Assembly: GCA_033239005.1 (NCBI GenBank)
Contig: BSQZ01000004.1
Location: forward strand, 16,399,507-16,463,506
Direction of reading: 5' to 3'
DNA length: 64,000 bases
DNA from: Lamellibrachia satsuma
Taxonomy: Eukaryota > Annelida > Polychaeta > Sabellida > Siboglinidae
How positions within the stretch are numbered: the stretch's first letter is position 1; every line of letters begins with the position of its first letter. Below the pieces are notes generated by a model. It worked only from the letters and a program-made list of their open reading frames with translations, ran no database searches and had not been told where the DNA came from. A program made the position numbers and the translations under genes. Of this stretch, positions 22,132 through 33,200 are shown piece by piece.

Positions 22132-25100
22132 CTGGCACACAACAGATACATAAATACATACGGAAATTAGCATGTCGTTGTCGAAGAGTCAAAACAATGG
22201 AAGTCCATATTTATTTGAACCACGTGGTTGGTTGGATATGAATATATTACACTAACTTCTAACACACGGAAATGGGCTTTCATTGTTTCGTTGTGTCCAA
22301 CCAACCACTATGCGTCCAACCAACCACTATGTGTCCAACCAATCACTATGTGTCCAACCAACCACATTGTGTTCAACCAACCACATTGTGTCCAACCAAC
22401 CACATTGTGTCCAATCAACCACATTGTGTCCAACCAACCACATAGTGTCCAATCAACCACATTGTGTCCAACCAACCACATTGCGTCCAATCAACCACAT
22501 TGCGTCCAACCAACCACATTGTGTCCAACCAACCACACAGTGTCCAATCAACCACATTGTGTCCAACCAACCACATTGTGTCCAACCAACCACATTGTGT
22601 CCAACCAACCACATTGTGTCCAATCAACCACATTGTGTCCAATCAACCACATTGTGTCCAACCAACCATATTGTGTCCAACCAACCATATTGTGTCCAAC
22701 CAACCACATTGTGTCCAACCAACCACATTGTGCAGATCGATATGTTTTTACTCTTGAGCAGCTATGTTTGTGTACGTTTGTGCGAGGTGCGTGCGTGCGT
22801 GCGTGCGTGTGGTTGTGTATGTGTGTACTTGCGTGCGTGTGAACATCTCGCACAAATTATCAGCTATGGTCGTTGTCTACATGAAATAGCGTCGGTGATG
22901 GGGTCTTGGCACGCCTTATAGTTTTAAACCGACACCACAATGTTGTTCTTGGTGATCGAAACGAAATCATCAACGTGTTTTACTCTTGAGCAGCGATGTT
23001 TGTGTACGTTCGTGCGTGGTGCGTGCGTGCGTGTGTGGTTGTGTGTGTGTGTACTTGCGTGCGTGTGAACATCTCACACAAATTATCAGCTATGATCGTT
23101 GCCTACATGAAATAGTCGGTAATGGGTCTTGGCTACGCCTTATTGTTTAAACAGACATAATTACTGTTGTTCTCTGCATCTGAAACAATATCATCAACGC
23201 TCTTTAATTACCAAACGAGAAGCAGTTCGTCGCGTAGGTTTGACGCAGCAGGTAGCAATTAAGGTGGTCTTTCTGGATGCGTAAATGTTTGAACGCTTCT
23301 TGTTTTAGGTTGTTGATATTTGACAATGATTAATGGTATTGTTAATTGCATTTCTGACTAAAAAAAATTATCTAAAATATGATAGTCACTAACTGTCGAC
23401 CGTTCTATCGCTCTGGCATCATTTCCCCGTCGCATGTACAGTAGTGCGGATCTGTGGAACTATCTGCATACATATAATAACGTGTTGTTGCCATTGGTGG
23501 CAAGCCAACACTTACTGTTCGCCGTGCTCTGTTGCTATAGTTGCCAACACTTACTGTTTGTCGTGCTCTGTTGCTACGGTTGCCAACACTTACTGTTCGC
23601 CGTGCTCTGTTGCTACGGTTGCCAACACTTACTGTTCGCCGTGCTCTGTTGCTATGGTTGCCAACACTTACTGTTCGCCGTGCTCTGTTGCTATGGTTGC
23701 CAACACCGTCACTTCATTCGAGTTGACGGACTGTATCCCCGGTGCCCGAATAAATATGCCCCTGCAAGATGCTCCTGCAACTGAAGTCGCGGAATCAGTA
23801 GGATGAGGTGTCGTAGGAAGTAACGGAATATAAATGATGAGTGGAATATGAACCAAGCATACGAAAATGCATGAGTAACTTGGTATGAGTAACTTGGTAT
23901 GAGTAACTTGGTATGAGTAACTTGGTATGACAATCCTTTTAATTCTTGTTGAAACGTAATTTTTGTCTTGTAGTACAATAAAAGTAAATCAACAAAGATT
24001 TCACTGACAGTGCACTGTTGATACATCAGTGCACTGTTGATACATCAGTGCATTGTATTGTACCACAACAATCCAAAATACTTGACATACACAACGACGG
24101 ATACAGAGCGGTTCGAGGGATCCACAAGGAAGTAGCGGGGCCAACGGGTGTCGTTGTCAATATAAAGTATCTACGTTACCTTTCGTCTTCTTGTTGTCGT
24201 TATTCAATACATCAAGTTCGCTGGAAATGAAGACGTCAGTCTCAAAGCTGTCCCGTTGTCCGCCGTATAAATTTCTTACAACACTAATGGACAGACCGCC
24301 GAGCTAGAAGTAAATTTTAAAAAAAGCAAAACTATTGAGGCTACATTTCGGATAAAAATAAAAGTATACGGAAAACACTAGTAATACTAGAATGGACGGT
24401 ACAGAAATGGACGGTACAGAAATGTACTTGCGATGAACGTTCCGAATATGTATGTTAAGACCTTACACGAGTATTTCCCGTGACACAATCCAAATGATAT
24501 TTTATAATATGATTTAACAACCAGGTTTAACACGGTTTACAACAACATGCTCCAGATGACATGGGCACAAGGAAGTCAGTCGCTGGTCAATAGTCTAGCA
24601 ATGTTACATCGTTACAATGTAAAACCTCGGAGTGACTCAATGGATCGTGGAGGATTACCATCATGAACAAGACATATCCACCACAGACTTGATCTTGGTT
24701 TTATAACCAAAAAGTGTTCTTCCCGATGTCCAACAACATTACAGTCATTGAGCAAAACCTATTCATTTACATAATTCCACCACTGTCTCTAACCAGGTAA
24801 GGTTACTGCTTCCAACACCGGTGCGCTCATGTCACAGTCCGACACACGATCCTACCGCATCCGACTTTGTTCCTATCAACAGTCTGGTTATCGAGAAGTA
24901 CGTAGCTACTTACCAGTCGCGGTGCATCGATGTCGTGTTTCTGGCTGGTTTCCAGGTCAGGCGTCGACCCTTGCCCTGGACCGTGGTCGTTGCTAAGTGT
25001 GTTGTCAAAGACTTTGTCAGCGAGGAGAATCAGGCCCGCACACGTGCCCCAGATCTGTCGCCGGTGTTGATGGTCACCTGGAGATGGTACACGCATTGGA

Positions 25101-25845
25101 AAATAATTATGTATTGTCAGACGAATACATACATCGTAGACAACATAAATTGTTTGTATAAGGAACATTGTAACACGTCATACTATTTCTAAATCACGGC
25201 AAAATAAACAAATGAATTCCAAAAATTATGTCCAAATAAAATATGTCCTACAACGAATACAAGTAACAAATAAACAAGTTAACCATTGTGAAATGTTGCC
25301 AAATAAGTTCCAATGGTTTTGAGTATGACTTCGACTGGTAGAACTTTCACACGGACACACCGACACACGGATTTTTTTCCACAGACAACTAATATTGCCT
25401 TTCCCAGATTCCACAGTGTTGTCCAATTTTACCAGGTTGATATATGTGCTATTTCAATTTAGATTTGATGGCAAGCCATGTCCCAAACAAAACCACCCTA
25501 AATGTCGGTTGGCCAACCACTGCTAAGTCCACTTACTTTATAATATTAATAGAAGAGATCAAGAACACAGTGACTTTTCATAAAAATACAACGGATCTAC
25601 ACCAAAATGTACAATGCACAATGTTAGTATATTTTCAACGACTGATGGCCCAAAAGTAAAGTAGTAGGCCCATACAGCATTCAACACACACACACACGCA
25701 CGCATGCAAGCACACACACGCACGACGCACGTACACATAAGCGCGCGCGGTGACACGCACACACGCACAGTGGCGTATCTAGGGTCTCAAAAAGAGTGCA
25801 AGCACACAGAATGCACGAACGGACGCACGCGCGCACGCATCCACA

Positions 25846-25891
<46 letters not shown>

Positions 25892-26059
25892 GACATACAT
25901 ACACACATACACACACAGACACACACAGAAGCGCGCGCGCATACACACACAGACACATACACAAAAACACACACACACACACACACAGACACACACAGAC
26001 ACACACAGACATACACAGACATACCCAGACACACACACACGCACACACACACACGCACG

Positions 26060-26118
<59 letters not shown>

Positions 26119-26454
26119 GCACGCACGCACACGCACACAGACACGCACGCACACGCACGCACACAGACACACACACGCACGCGCACAAGACAATAAGAAA
26201 GTGCAAGTACCGTGCATCCAATCCAGGACCGCCTCCACCAGACCATGTCTGTGCAGGAAGCCGGCCATGACGGTGCTTTCCCCGCCCGGCAGTACGAGGC
26301 TGTCCAAGCCCACCAAGTCGGCCGGACATCTCACCCGAACCACGGCCACGGCACAGTCCTCAGCGCGTCCGGCTGTGCGGAAACTCTCCTCGTGTTCCAC
26401 GAAGTCTCCCTGCACTGCCAGGATTCCAACCCGCACCGCGGCGCCAACGGACAT
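22002..26454 (-). CDS. PdxT: Pyridoxal 5'-phosphate synthase, glutaminase subunit PdxT/SNO (5 exons, 254 aa)
   Basis: Class I glutamine amidotransferase of the deoxyxylulose-independent vitamin B6 pathway. It hydrolyses glutamine and channels ammonia to PdxS. Exons: 26454-26211, 25077-24914, 24303-24180, 23774-23672, 22131-22002. Every junction is GT-AG and the phases join to one 765-nt frame. Visible landmarks: [12 protein letters not shown] near the start, LPGGEST (55-61), the nucleophile Cys94 in [18 protein letters not shown] and GQRDSFE, GIFIRAP (183-189), and FHPELTDD with His227 and Glu229 completing the triad. At 254 aa it is longer than the usual 190-225. The extra residues form polar, probably disordered loops after the Cys motif (about 104-135) and before GIFIRAP. 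It is divergent from PdxS, with 813 bp between the start codons. The gene looks intact. Confidence 0.93.
22294..22735. repeat. 19-bp minisatellite in PdxT intron 4
   Basis: About 23 copies of TCCAACCAACCACATTGTG with a few variants (CTATG, CATAG, AATCAACC). Long open frames in several phases are periodic and not genes. Confidence 0.95.
22739..23200. repeat. ~232-bp tandem duplication in PdxT intron 4
   Basis: Two diverged copies, starting near 22743 and 22975, share ACTCTTGAGCAGC, a GTGC tract, AAATTATCAGCTATG and CTACATGAAATAG, and end near ATCATCAACG. Confidence 0.8.
23507..23706. repeat. 39-bp minisatellite carrying five copies of the PdxT exon 4 splice donor
   Basis: Five tandem 39-bp units. 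Read on the minus strand, each carries exon-like bases (AGAGCACGGCGAACA) followed by GTAAGT. The donors are the complements of ACTTAC at 23666, 23627, 23588, 23549 and 23510, spaced exactly 39 bp. Thirteen codons per unit encode [12 protein letters not shown] plus TAA. Only the first donor in transcript order avoids the in-frame TAA. Confidence 0.9.
23672..23774 (-). CDS. PdxT: PdxT exon 4, ending in a minisatellite unit
   Basis: Acceptor AGTTGCAG ends at 23775 and the donor is GTAAGT (23671-23666). It codes for GIFIRAPGI and [12 protein letters not shown] nearer AG at 23764 would break the frame, so the farther acceptor is preferred. The last 32 bases of the exon are the first copy of the 39-bp repeat. 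Confidence 0.88.
23870..23930. repeat. 15-bp repeat, four copies
   Basis: GAGTAACTTGGTATG units in PdxT intron 3. Confidence 0.9.
24180..24303 (-). CDS. PdxT: PdxT exon 3
   Basis: Acceptor CTTCTAG ends at 24304 and the donor is GTAACG from 24179. It codes for [20 protein letters not shown] and a polar tail, ending phase 1. No single long open frame reveals this exon. It was found by matching the family motif. Confidence 0.88.
24914..25077 (-). CDS. PdxT: PdxT exon 2 (catalytic cysteine)
   Basis: Acceptor CTCCAG ends at 25078 and the donor is GTAAGT from 24913. It enters with two bases and leaves in phase 0. It contains [14 protein letters not shown], with the nucleophile Cys94, then a polar insertion. 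Confidence 0.92.
25681..26190. repeat. Long CA-rich microsatellite in PdxT intron 1
   Basis: About 500 bp of (CA)n mixed with CACG, CAGA and CATA units. Long open frames on both strands (poly Thr-His, Cys-Val) are repeat products. One of them runs into PdxT exon 1 only because the repeat lacks stops. Confidence 0.95.
26211..26454 (-). CDS. PdxT: PdxT exon 1
   Basis: ATG at 26454-26452. It codes for residues 1-81 plus one base (phase 1) and ends at donor G|GTACTT. It carries the glutamine-binding LPGGEST loop. Confidence 0.92.
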
Positions 26455-27267
26455 GTGAGCGACGAAGATAAAGCTATGAATGTCAAACTGTTACTAGAAC
26501 TAGAACTATGACTGCGGTGATCTATTTATGTTGCCACTTTTGCTTACCCGGAACGCACCGGAAAATTTGCAATCCAGTTTAATGTAGAACTAACTTTGCG
26601 ATCGTCAGAAAAGTGATATTATTTTGCGTCCAGTAAGAGTTGGCTAGAAACCCGTCGTTAGACCAGACGCAGCAGCGTGTTGTCGTACGTGTCTAGAACG
26701 GCTGAACTGTGAAGAACGTGACCAGTGCATACTACTTTAACTCAATGCACATAACTCTTATGCATGCACTGACAATCTGACAAACACGTGCCTCACTAAC
26801 TCAAACTATTACCTGCTAAACCCAGCTAGACCTTTGACATTGTACATATGCGACCTATTTCACAAGCCTTGGTTCAATAGATATGTTGGACATTGTTACT
26901 TGCAATCGTGTGAAGCCACAACGACGCCTAGCCATTATGCAACCCAGCTGTTGACACCGCGGTCAGCAAGTCAACACGGTCACAATCGACGACAACGTAA
27001 CGTCGCATCACAAAGAGCGAGAAACGACAATCTCCGCTGTGGTTAAACATAGACCAAAGTTCGTAAGCGGTCCACGACGTCTCGTTATCGACAGCACAGA
27101 GACGAATCCGAGCAACTAACAACGCAGTAGTTAATAAAGTGCACTTTGATAATTACATAGCGCTATCGTCGACTGTGTCAAGTGGCGGGGTTATATCATA
27201 GCTGGGATTGGCATCGGACGCACACATCTGCAAGGGTAACAGACGAGAAACAGCCCACAGCAGCAAG
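26455..27267. promoter_or_regulatory. Shared divergent promoter region of PdxT and PdxS
   Basis: The 813 bp between the two start codons must hold both 5' UTRs and both promoters unless there are unseen 5' exons. No convincing TATA box is seen on either side. A head-to-head arrangement of the two genes suggests co-regulation. I recall a published sponge (Suberites) SNZ/SNO pair in the same arrangement. Confidence 0.6.
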
Positions 27268-27280
27268 ATGTCCGAGAACG
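27268..27280 (+). CDS. PdxS: PdxS exon 1 (13 coding nt)
   Basis: ATGTCCGAGAACG followed by donor GTAAGT. It gives MSEN plus one base. The start is chosen because the exon phase fits exon 2 and the N-terminus length matches the family. It is the least certain exon. Confidence 0.75.
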
Positions 27281-30200
27281 GTAAGTGGCGGTAATGTTGG
27301 CGAAGACGTCTCCCGCTTCATTCTCTTCTTTTGTTTTGTTAATGTATTAAATACACGTGTGCATTAAAAGTGGCAGCAATATTTTGCAATTACGAGATAA
27401 GATTATGTTGAACATCGAGTCAGAACTTTGTCTTCAACCTGTATCGTTGCAGACAAGAAGACAGAAAAGATGATAGGAGCTAAGAATGTTACTGGTGAGT
27501 ATTGACAACTTAGATAATAACAATAACAGGCAGTAATATCAGTGTTTTATTGGTTACCGTAACAATATGTTATTTTTAAATATTGCATTATTGTCCGATA
27601 TTCTTTATTTCTATTGTTTTACTAGACAATTCATGAGGTCACCAGTCGCGTAGTTACTATTAACACCGCGACACTAATGTTATTCTGGCATGGGCATTCT
27701 CACGTCATGTGTGACACGTGGTGTGGTCTATGGAAGGTACGAAGTGTGGTCCGTGGAAAGCACGAAATGTTGTTTGTGGAAGGCACGATATGTGCTGCAC
27801 ATAATATCGTCCAGGAAGACGCGAAAATTATTTTTTTACGGGTGGGCGCGATCACACAGCTATTGTCATCTATGGCGTGGGCACTACGAATATGTCTCTC
27901 TGGCGTAGGTACGTTCACACTCAAGTCCGGCTTCGCTCAGATGACGAAAGGCGGGGTAATCATGGACGTGACCAACGCCGAGCAGGCGCGCATTGCGGAG
28001 GAGGCGGGGGTGAGGCGGCTGATCAGTCAGCAGTGTTCGTGTAATCGCACACTGTGTACACACGCACACGCACACGCACTTATGACACGAAAGCTGCAAT
28101 TATTATCGATCGTGTTAAATCAAGTTACAAAACTACGAATATGTCAGCATTTTAACTGAAATATTGCTTACGATAATAATATCACGTGGTGCAGCACTTC
28201 ACTTGGCATTCGCTGTGAAACTGCTTAATTTATCAACTTGCCAACCTTGCATATGTTTCCAATATTTTTTAAAGTTATTGCAACACCCAATAGCCATAAT
28301 GGCCGGACGTCTGTCAACTAGAACCCGACACAAGTAAGCCTACTTTAAATATAAATGTAATCCTGCATTTCCGTTATAATCCAGGCATGCGCAGTCATGG
28401 CCCTGGACCGAATCCCGGCGGATATCCGGAAAGACGGAGGCATCGCAAGAATGGCCGACCCAAAGGTTTCTGATCACTTTCTTGAATGTCCAGTTTAACA
28501 CGTTTTGTCGCTGTAGACAAAAAAACATAACTGTTGTTTTAAATGGGTACAGTAAGTATCCAATGAATTGTGTATTATTTGCGAGTGATGTTCTGTGGTT
28601 AGCGCAAAAAATTGCTGCCGTGCGACACTTAGAACTTCTTGTAAATATTTAGCACAACACAATGCTGCTATGTTATACATAACACAGCTGTCTCCCGTCA
28701 CACATGTCACACGCACGTGTTTCCCCAACGTGGACGCTACTATTAGAAAGACGGTACTATTTGAAATCCCATTGACGACCGTTGGTCCAAAAAAAAACAT
28801 TAACAATGAAACGTCGTGAAACTTGTTTACATCCAGTGTCATTATCTGACTAACATGCTACGCAAGTGTCACTAAATATGTGACTATCGTTCGTTTTGAT
28901 GGTTTCCGCAAAATATAATTGAACCTACCTAGGTTTCACGACAACCACCACAAAACACCTATGTGTAGTCAAACTGCTAATGCTATATCGCAGTCGAGCA
29001 ACTTGACGAGTCCTTCAACTTCGGTTCTTGGATTCTTCCGTTTAGAAATATTCATCGAGTTTTGCACACATGTTATCCTCACTTACCCAGGCTCCGCGTT
29101 GTGGCGCCACCGTTTGTCGCACACATATTCGCCTGGACGCAGAGTGTGCTTTTCATTGTGATGGAAATTATGTATGAACCCAGACTCTGGATGCATACAT
29201 AATTAGCTAATTACTATGTCATCCGGGCATTTGGCTAATTCATAAAATTAACTTTGATAAGTTTATACGAAGCAATTCAAATTAACTTTAAAAGTTTATT
29301 ATATTAACATAACTGTCCGACTGAAAAGTTAAATCAGGCAAGAGCATATTTAGTGTAGCATCTCGATAATGACGCTGATTGGCTGCCGGTGCCTCACGGG
29401 AACGCCTACACTGAATGGAGTGGTGACACTGGGTAAGGACGAGCCACGCCTCTGCTGCCAGACTCTCTTCTCGGCGAATTCACGAAGCCGAACGAGAGTC
29501 GGATAAGCGAGACTATACACATGTGGGAATCGGTGAATTGGAAACAGGATGTGGAATGGTGGTCTAACGACTGTTCGCTTGCATTCCAGACACGTGTGGT
29601 CGTGACAGTGACGTGCGTTCGTGTCTTTTCAGAGAATCAAGGACATCATGGCGGCCGTGAGCGTGCCGGTGATGGCGAAGGCAAGGATCGGTCACTTCGC
29701 TGAAGCTCAGATTCTACAGGCTCTGGGAGTGGACATGATTGACGAGTCGGAAGGTAAACACACGTTGGGATTTCAAATATACCTTAAACGTAACTCATAC
29801 CTAATTAACATGAACACCCTTCCAGGGTCCACATTTGAGTTAAACTAGCAACCTCTATGATTAATTGTTGAACAAAACAAACACAAAACAAACTTTGTAT
29901 GACCGATAGGTAAATGAACCAATGGTCAAAGGGATATCTCGACAGGCAAGAAAAACTCTAAATCCAAAAAGTAAACATGCAATTGAATGAATTTATAACA
30001 AGGGAATTACACGTCTATTACTTTTATTGGTCAATCTTTTTTATTTAATCATTTAATGTAGAGTAAACTAGAGGAATGGTGATTACGTTTTCTATGTGTG
30101 TAAAATAAAACATACAGTTATCTGCTTATCACCGGCTTGTTAGGCCAATAACGAAAACAATGCCCCTAGCCAGCAAAACCACGTGTGAAGGACGATATTG

Positions 30201-33200
30201 TAAATGTAGACAGGAATAAAATCTAGGCCGATTCCGAATCTGCATGTAGACCGGCTAATGTGGCATTGATAATATATCAACTTATTTATAGTAGTTGGTT
30301 GCACAAAAGTAGTAAGAAGACGATACCTATTTTGATAGACACTAGATGACGCTATATCATTTTATTGACATTTGATATGGCTAGTGAATATATATGTTTA
30401 CTCACGCTACATCTAAACCATCTCCTTGAAGTATTCCGCCAGGTGTCGTACGTACATTTGTGTCAGATGCAGATGGCGCAACAGTCGGCCGACGACAACA
30501 CGACTAGTCACGTGATAACACTGAACTAGAGTAAACTTTATGTTTGTGTGTTGTACAGTGCTGACACCTGCCGACCCGGAATTTCACATCGACAAATCTC
30601 GTTTCACGGTTCCGTTCGTTTGTGGAGCACGTGACTTGGGGGAGGCGCTGCGCAGGATTGCAGAGGGCGCCACCATGATACGGACGAAGGGAGAAGCGGG
30701 GACGGGTAAGTTAGCATTTACGTCATATTATCATAATAACTTCAGCAGTTGCCAATTGTGGCACAGCTACCCCACGCATTGCACAATGAAGCAGTAAAAT
30801 AAAATGACATTATTCATATGGCTTGAATCCGAAGAAAGTATTCTGGCAAAAACAGCCTTTTAGCATACCGACGGAATGCCTGTATTATTACGAAAACTTG
30901 GCTAGTCCGCAACATATGTGACATTTGTGCGTTTTTCCTAATCCGCTAAGTGGTGACAATTCAAGTCGTAAGAGTTCTTGGCTTTGCAGAGTTCAGAAGT
31001 ATTTAACCGGCCATGCAAAGTTTCAGTACATCATACAACATCACAATACATCACAATACATCATACAACATCACATTACACGTACAACTACTGTTTTGCC
31101 ACAGTTTGTTGTTTTTGGTCTAATGCCAGGTGTACACTGCTAAACTGTTGTTGCGTGTCGCGTGATTTTCCATTCCGTGGCTGTGCGACTAAGTCAGCGT
31201 ACATCCTACTTCAACAGTTGTGGATATTCGTGTGCGCATAACCGCGATCATAGTGTTATTTTCTGGAACTGCACACGCGCGCGCTCGCAGTGCTAAGCCT
31301 GTTGTGAACCCAACACGCACCAAGTGGCGTTTTCTGCAACTACCGACGGAAATGTGCTTTGTTTGGTCCGTTGCCGAAACTGAGTTTTACTGCCATCTTG
31401 ATCCCTTAAATCCAGCCTAGGTAGCCCGAATCTGCGCGACGTTGCGTCAAGAGACACTTTACGAAACATTTGTTATCGCGTTTAAATTTTCGAATCAGTT
31501 CAGCAATGGTTGCCCCGGCCGAATCAACACGCTACCCGAGTTTTGTTGCGGACCTGCGAACATTGGACGACTGATCCGTTTTAAGACGAATATTACAAAG
31601 CAAACGAGGGGATATTTCGTCCTAACATTTAGATTTATCGCCCTCAGTGACGATCCCGTTTCTGCTGCCATCTTGATCACTTAAACTGCCAGTTTGGAAT
31701 AGGCGATGGCCATCAGTGGCAATTCACTAACAACAACAATCGCCTTGAATCGTGGCATCTCTTCCATTGCTATAAATGCGGTCATGTTGATTTTAGTGAC
31801 ACTAATTGTGGTGCAAGTGTCAAGTGCGTTCTCTCAAAGTGTCACCATCGTTGTGTTCAGGCGATGTTCTTGAGGCCGTGCGACACGCTCGCTGTATCCG
31901 GCGACAGATCGATGAAGCGACGGCGTTAGACGAGACTGAACGGCAGGCGTACGCCAAGGCACTGCGCGTACCATACTCGCTGCTCAACGACACCGTCACC
32001 CAGGGCCGACTGCCCGTCGTCAACTTCGCTGCCGGAGGAATAGGTACTACTACTTAGACAGCTACACTGGCTTCCTCTTACTTATCGAATACAATTTTAA
32101 ACTGTCTACTCTTACACCAAACACGTCAACCCCACGTCACGACTGTCGTAGTGTAACAAAGTTCGCTCACCAGATGAAGATATATTTTATACACCTATTC
32201 CATGTGGCCATGATGTTTGCGCCCAATCTCAATCTGTAACAAACTTGTGTAACATATGTTGGCCTTTGTTTAGTAAACTGGTCCTCTTTCTAACAAATGA
32301 TCACGTTTGTTTGAGACTGCGTTGGTTCTGTGTACACCAGCAGCACTTAATACGTCACAAGGAATCATGACTTTTGTTTCACTTTAATATAATTTGACTT
32401 TTATTTGTCTATGCCGTTCGATACATCCGGGAATAGCTGTCGACAATATATAATCCCTGTCGCAGGTGTTCACGGGATCAAGCGACGGGCATATCAGGGT
32501 CAACATTAAACTGATAACGGTCAAAATATATTCTTAATGTGGTTCATTACACAGTTGGGTCAATATTTTATAATATATATATATATCGTTTAAACTACAT
32601 AAGACGATTTTACGATATAAACGATCAGACTTTGAACCTTCAAAATTAGTGTCATACCATGCAATACAATGATATTATCACAATGCCTATGGACAGGGTT
32701 GAAAAAATCGTGATTTTTTTAAATAAAAAAATCGGATTTTTTTGATTTATTTGATTTTTTTTATTTATTTGATTTTTTGAAATCTGGAATACACAATGTC
32801 ATAAAATCTTTGACTATCAGGCTATCTGGTGTCAATAGAGCTACACAAGTGTGCGCACTTTGTGCTTTTGTATTAAAAAACACGCAAAACTTTGTTGATC
32901 TCGATGCTTGTTATTGGTGTTAAATTCATATAAATCAGCGATAAAAAAACCGGAAGTAAAAAAAAAGTCATAAATCAATGATTTTTTTTGGAGCGATTTA
33001 ACTAATTATTTAAATCAATGATTTAAATCAAACAACCCTGCTTATGGAGTTTGCAAAGACGTGAGTTTGATTGGACCTCTTACAAAGTCTAGCTCGTCCC
33101 ATTGCCAACTTGTTCAATACATGGTCGGTCCAGTACAGTACAAACGCGTCCCACTACCAACTCGTCTCACTCCCAAATTGACCCATTGTCAAGAATGCTT

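Noticed and set aside
22228..22921. ~200-aa frames of [12 protein letters not shown]
   Set aside because: Translation of the 19-bp minisatellite inside PdxT intron 4.
25681..26240. Cys-Val and Thr-His repeat proteins fused to the PdxT N-terminus
   Set aside because: CA microsatellite without stops in intron 1. A donor at 26211/26210 and the catalytic exon at 25077 show that the frame is left there.
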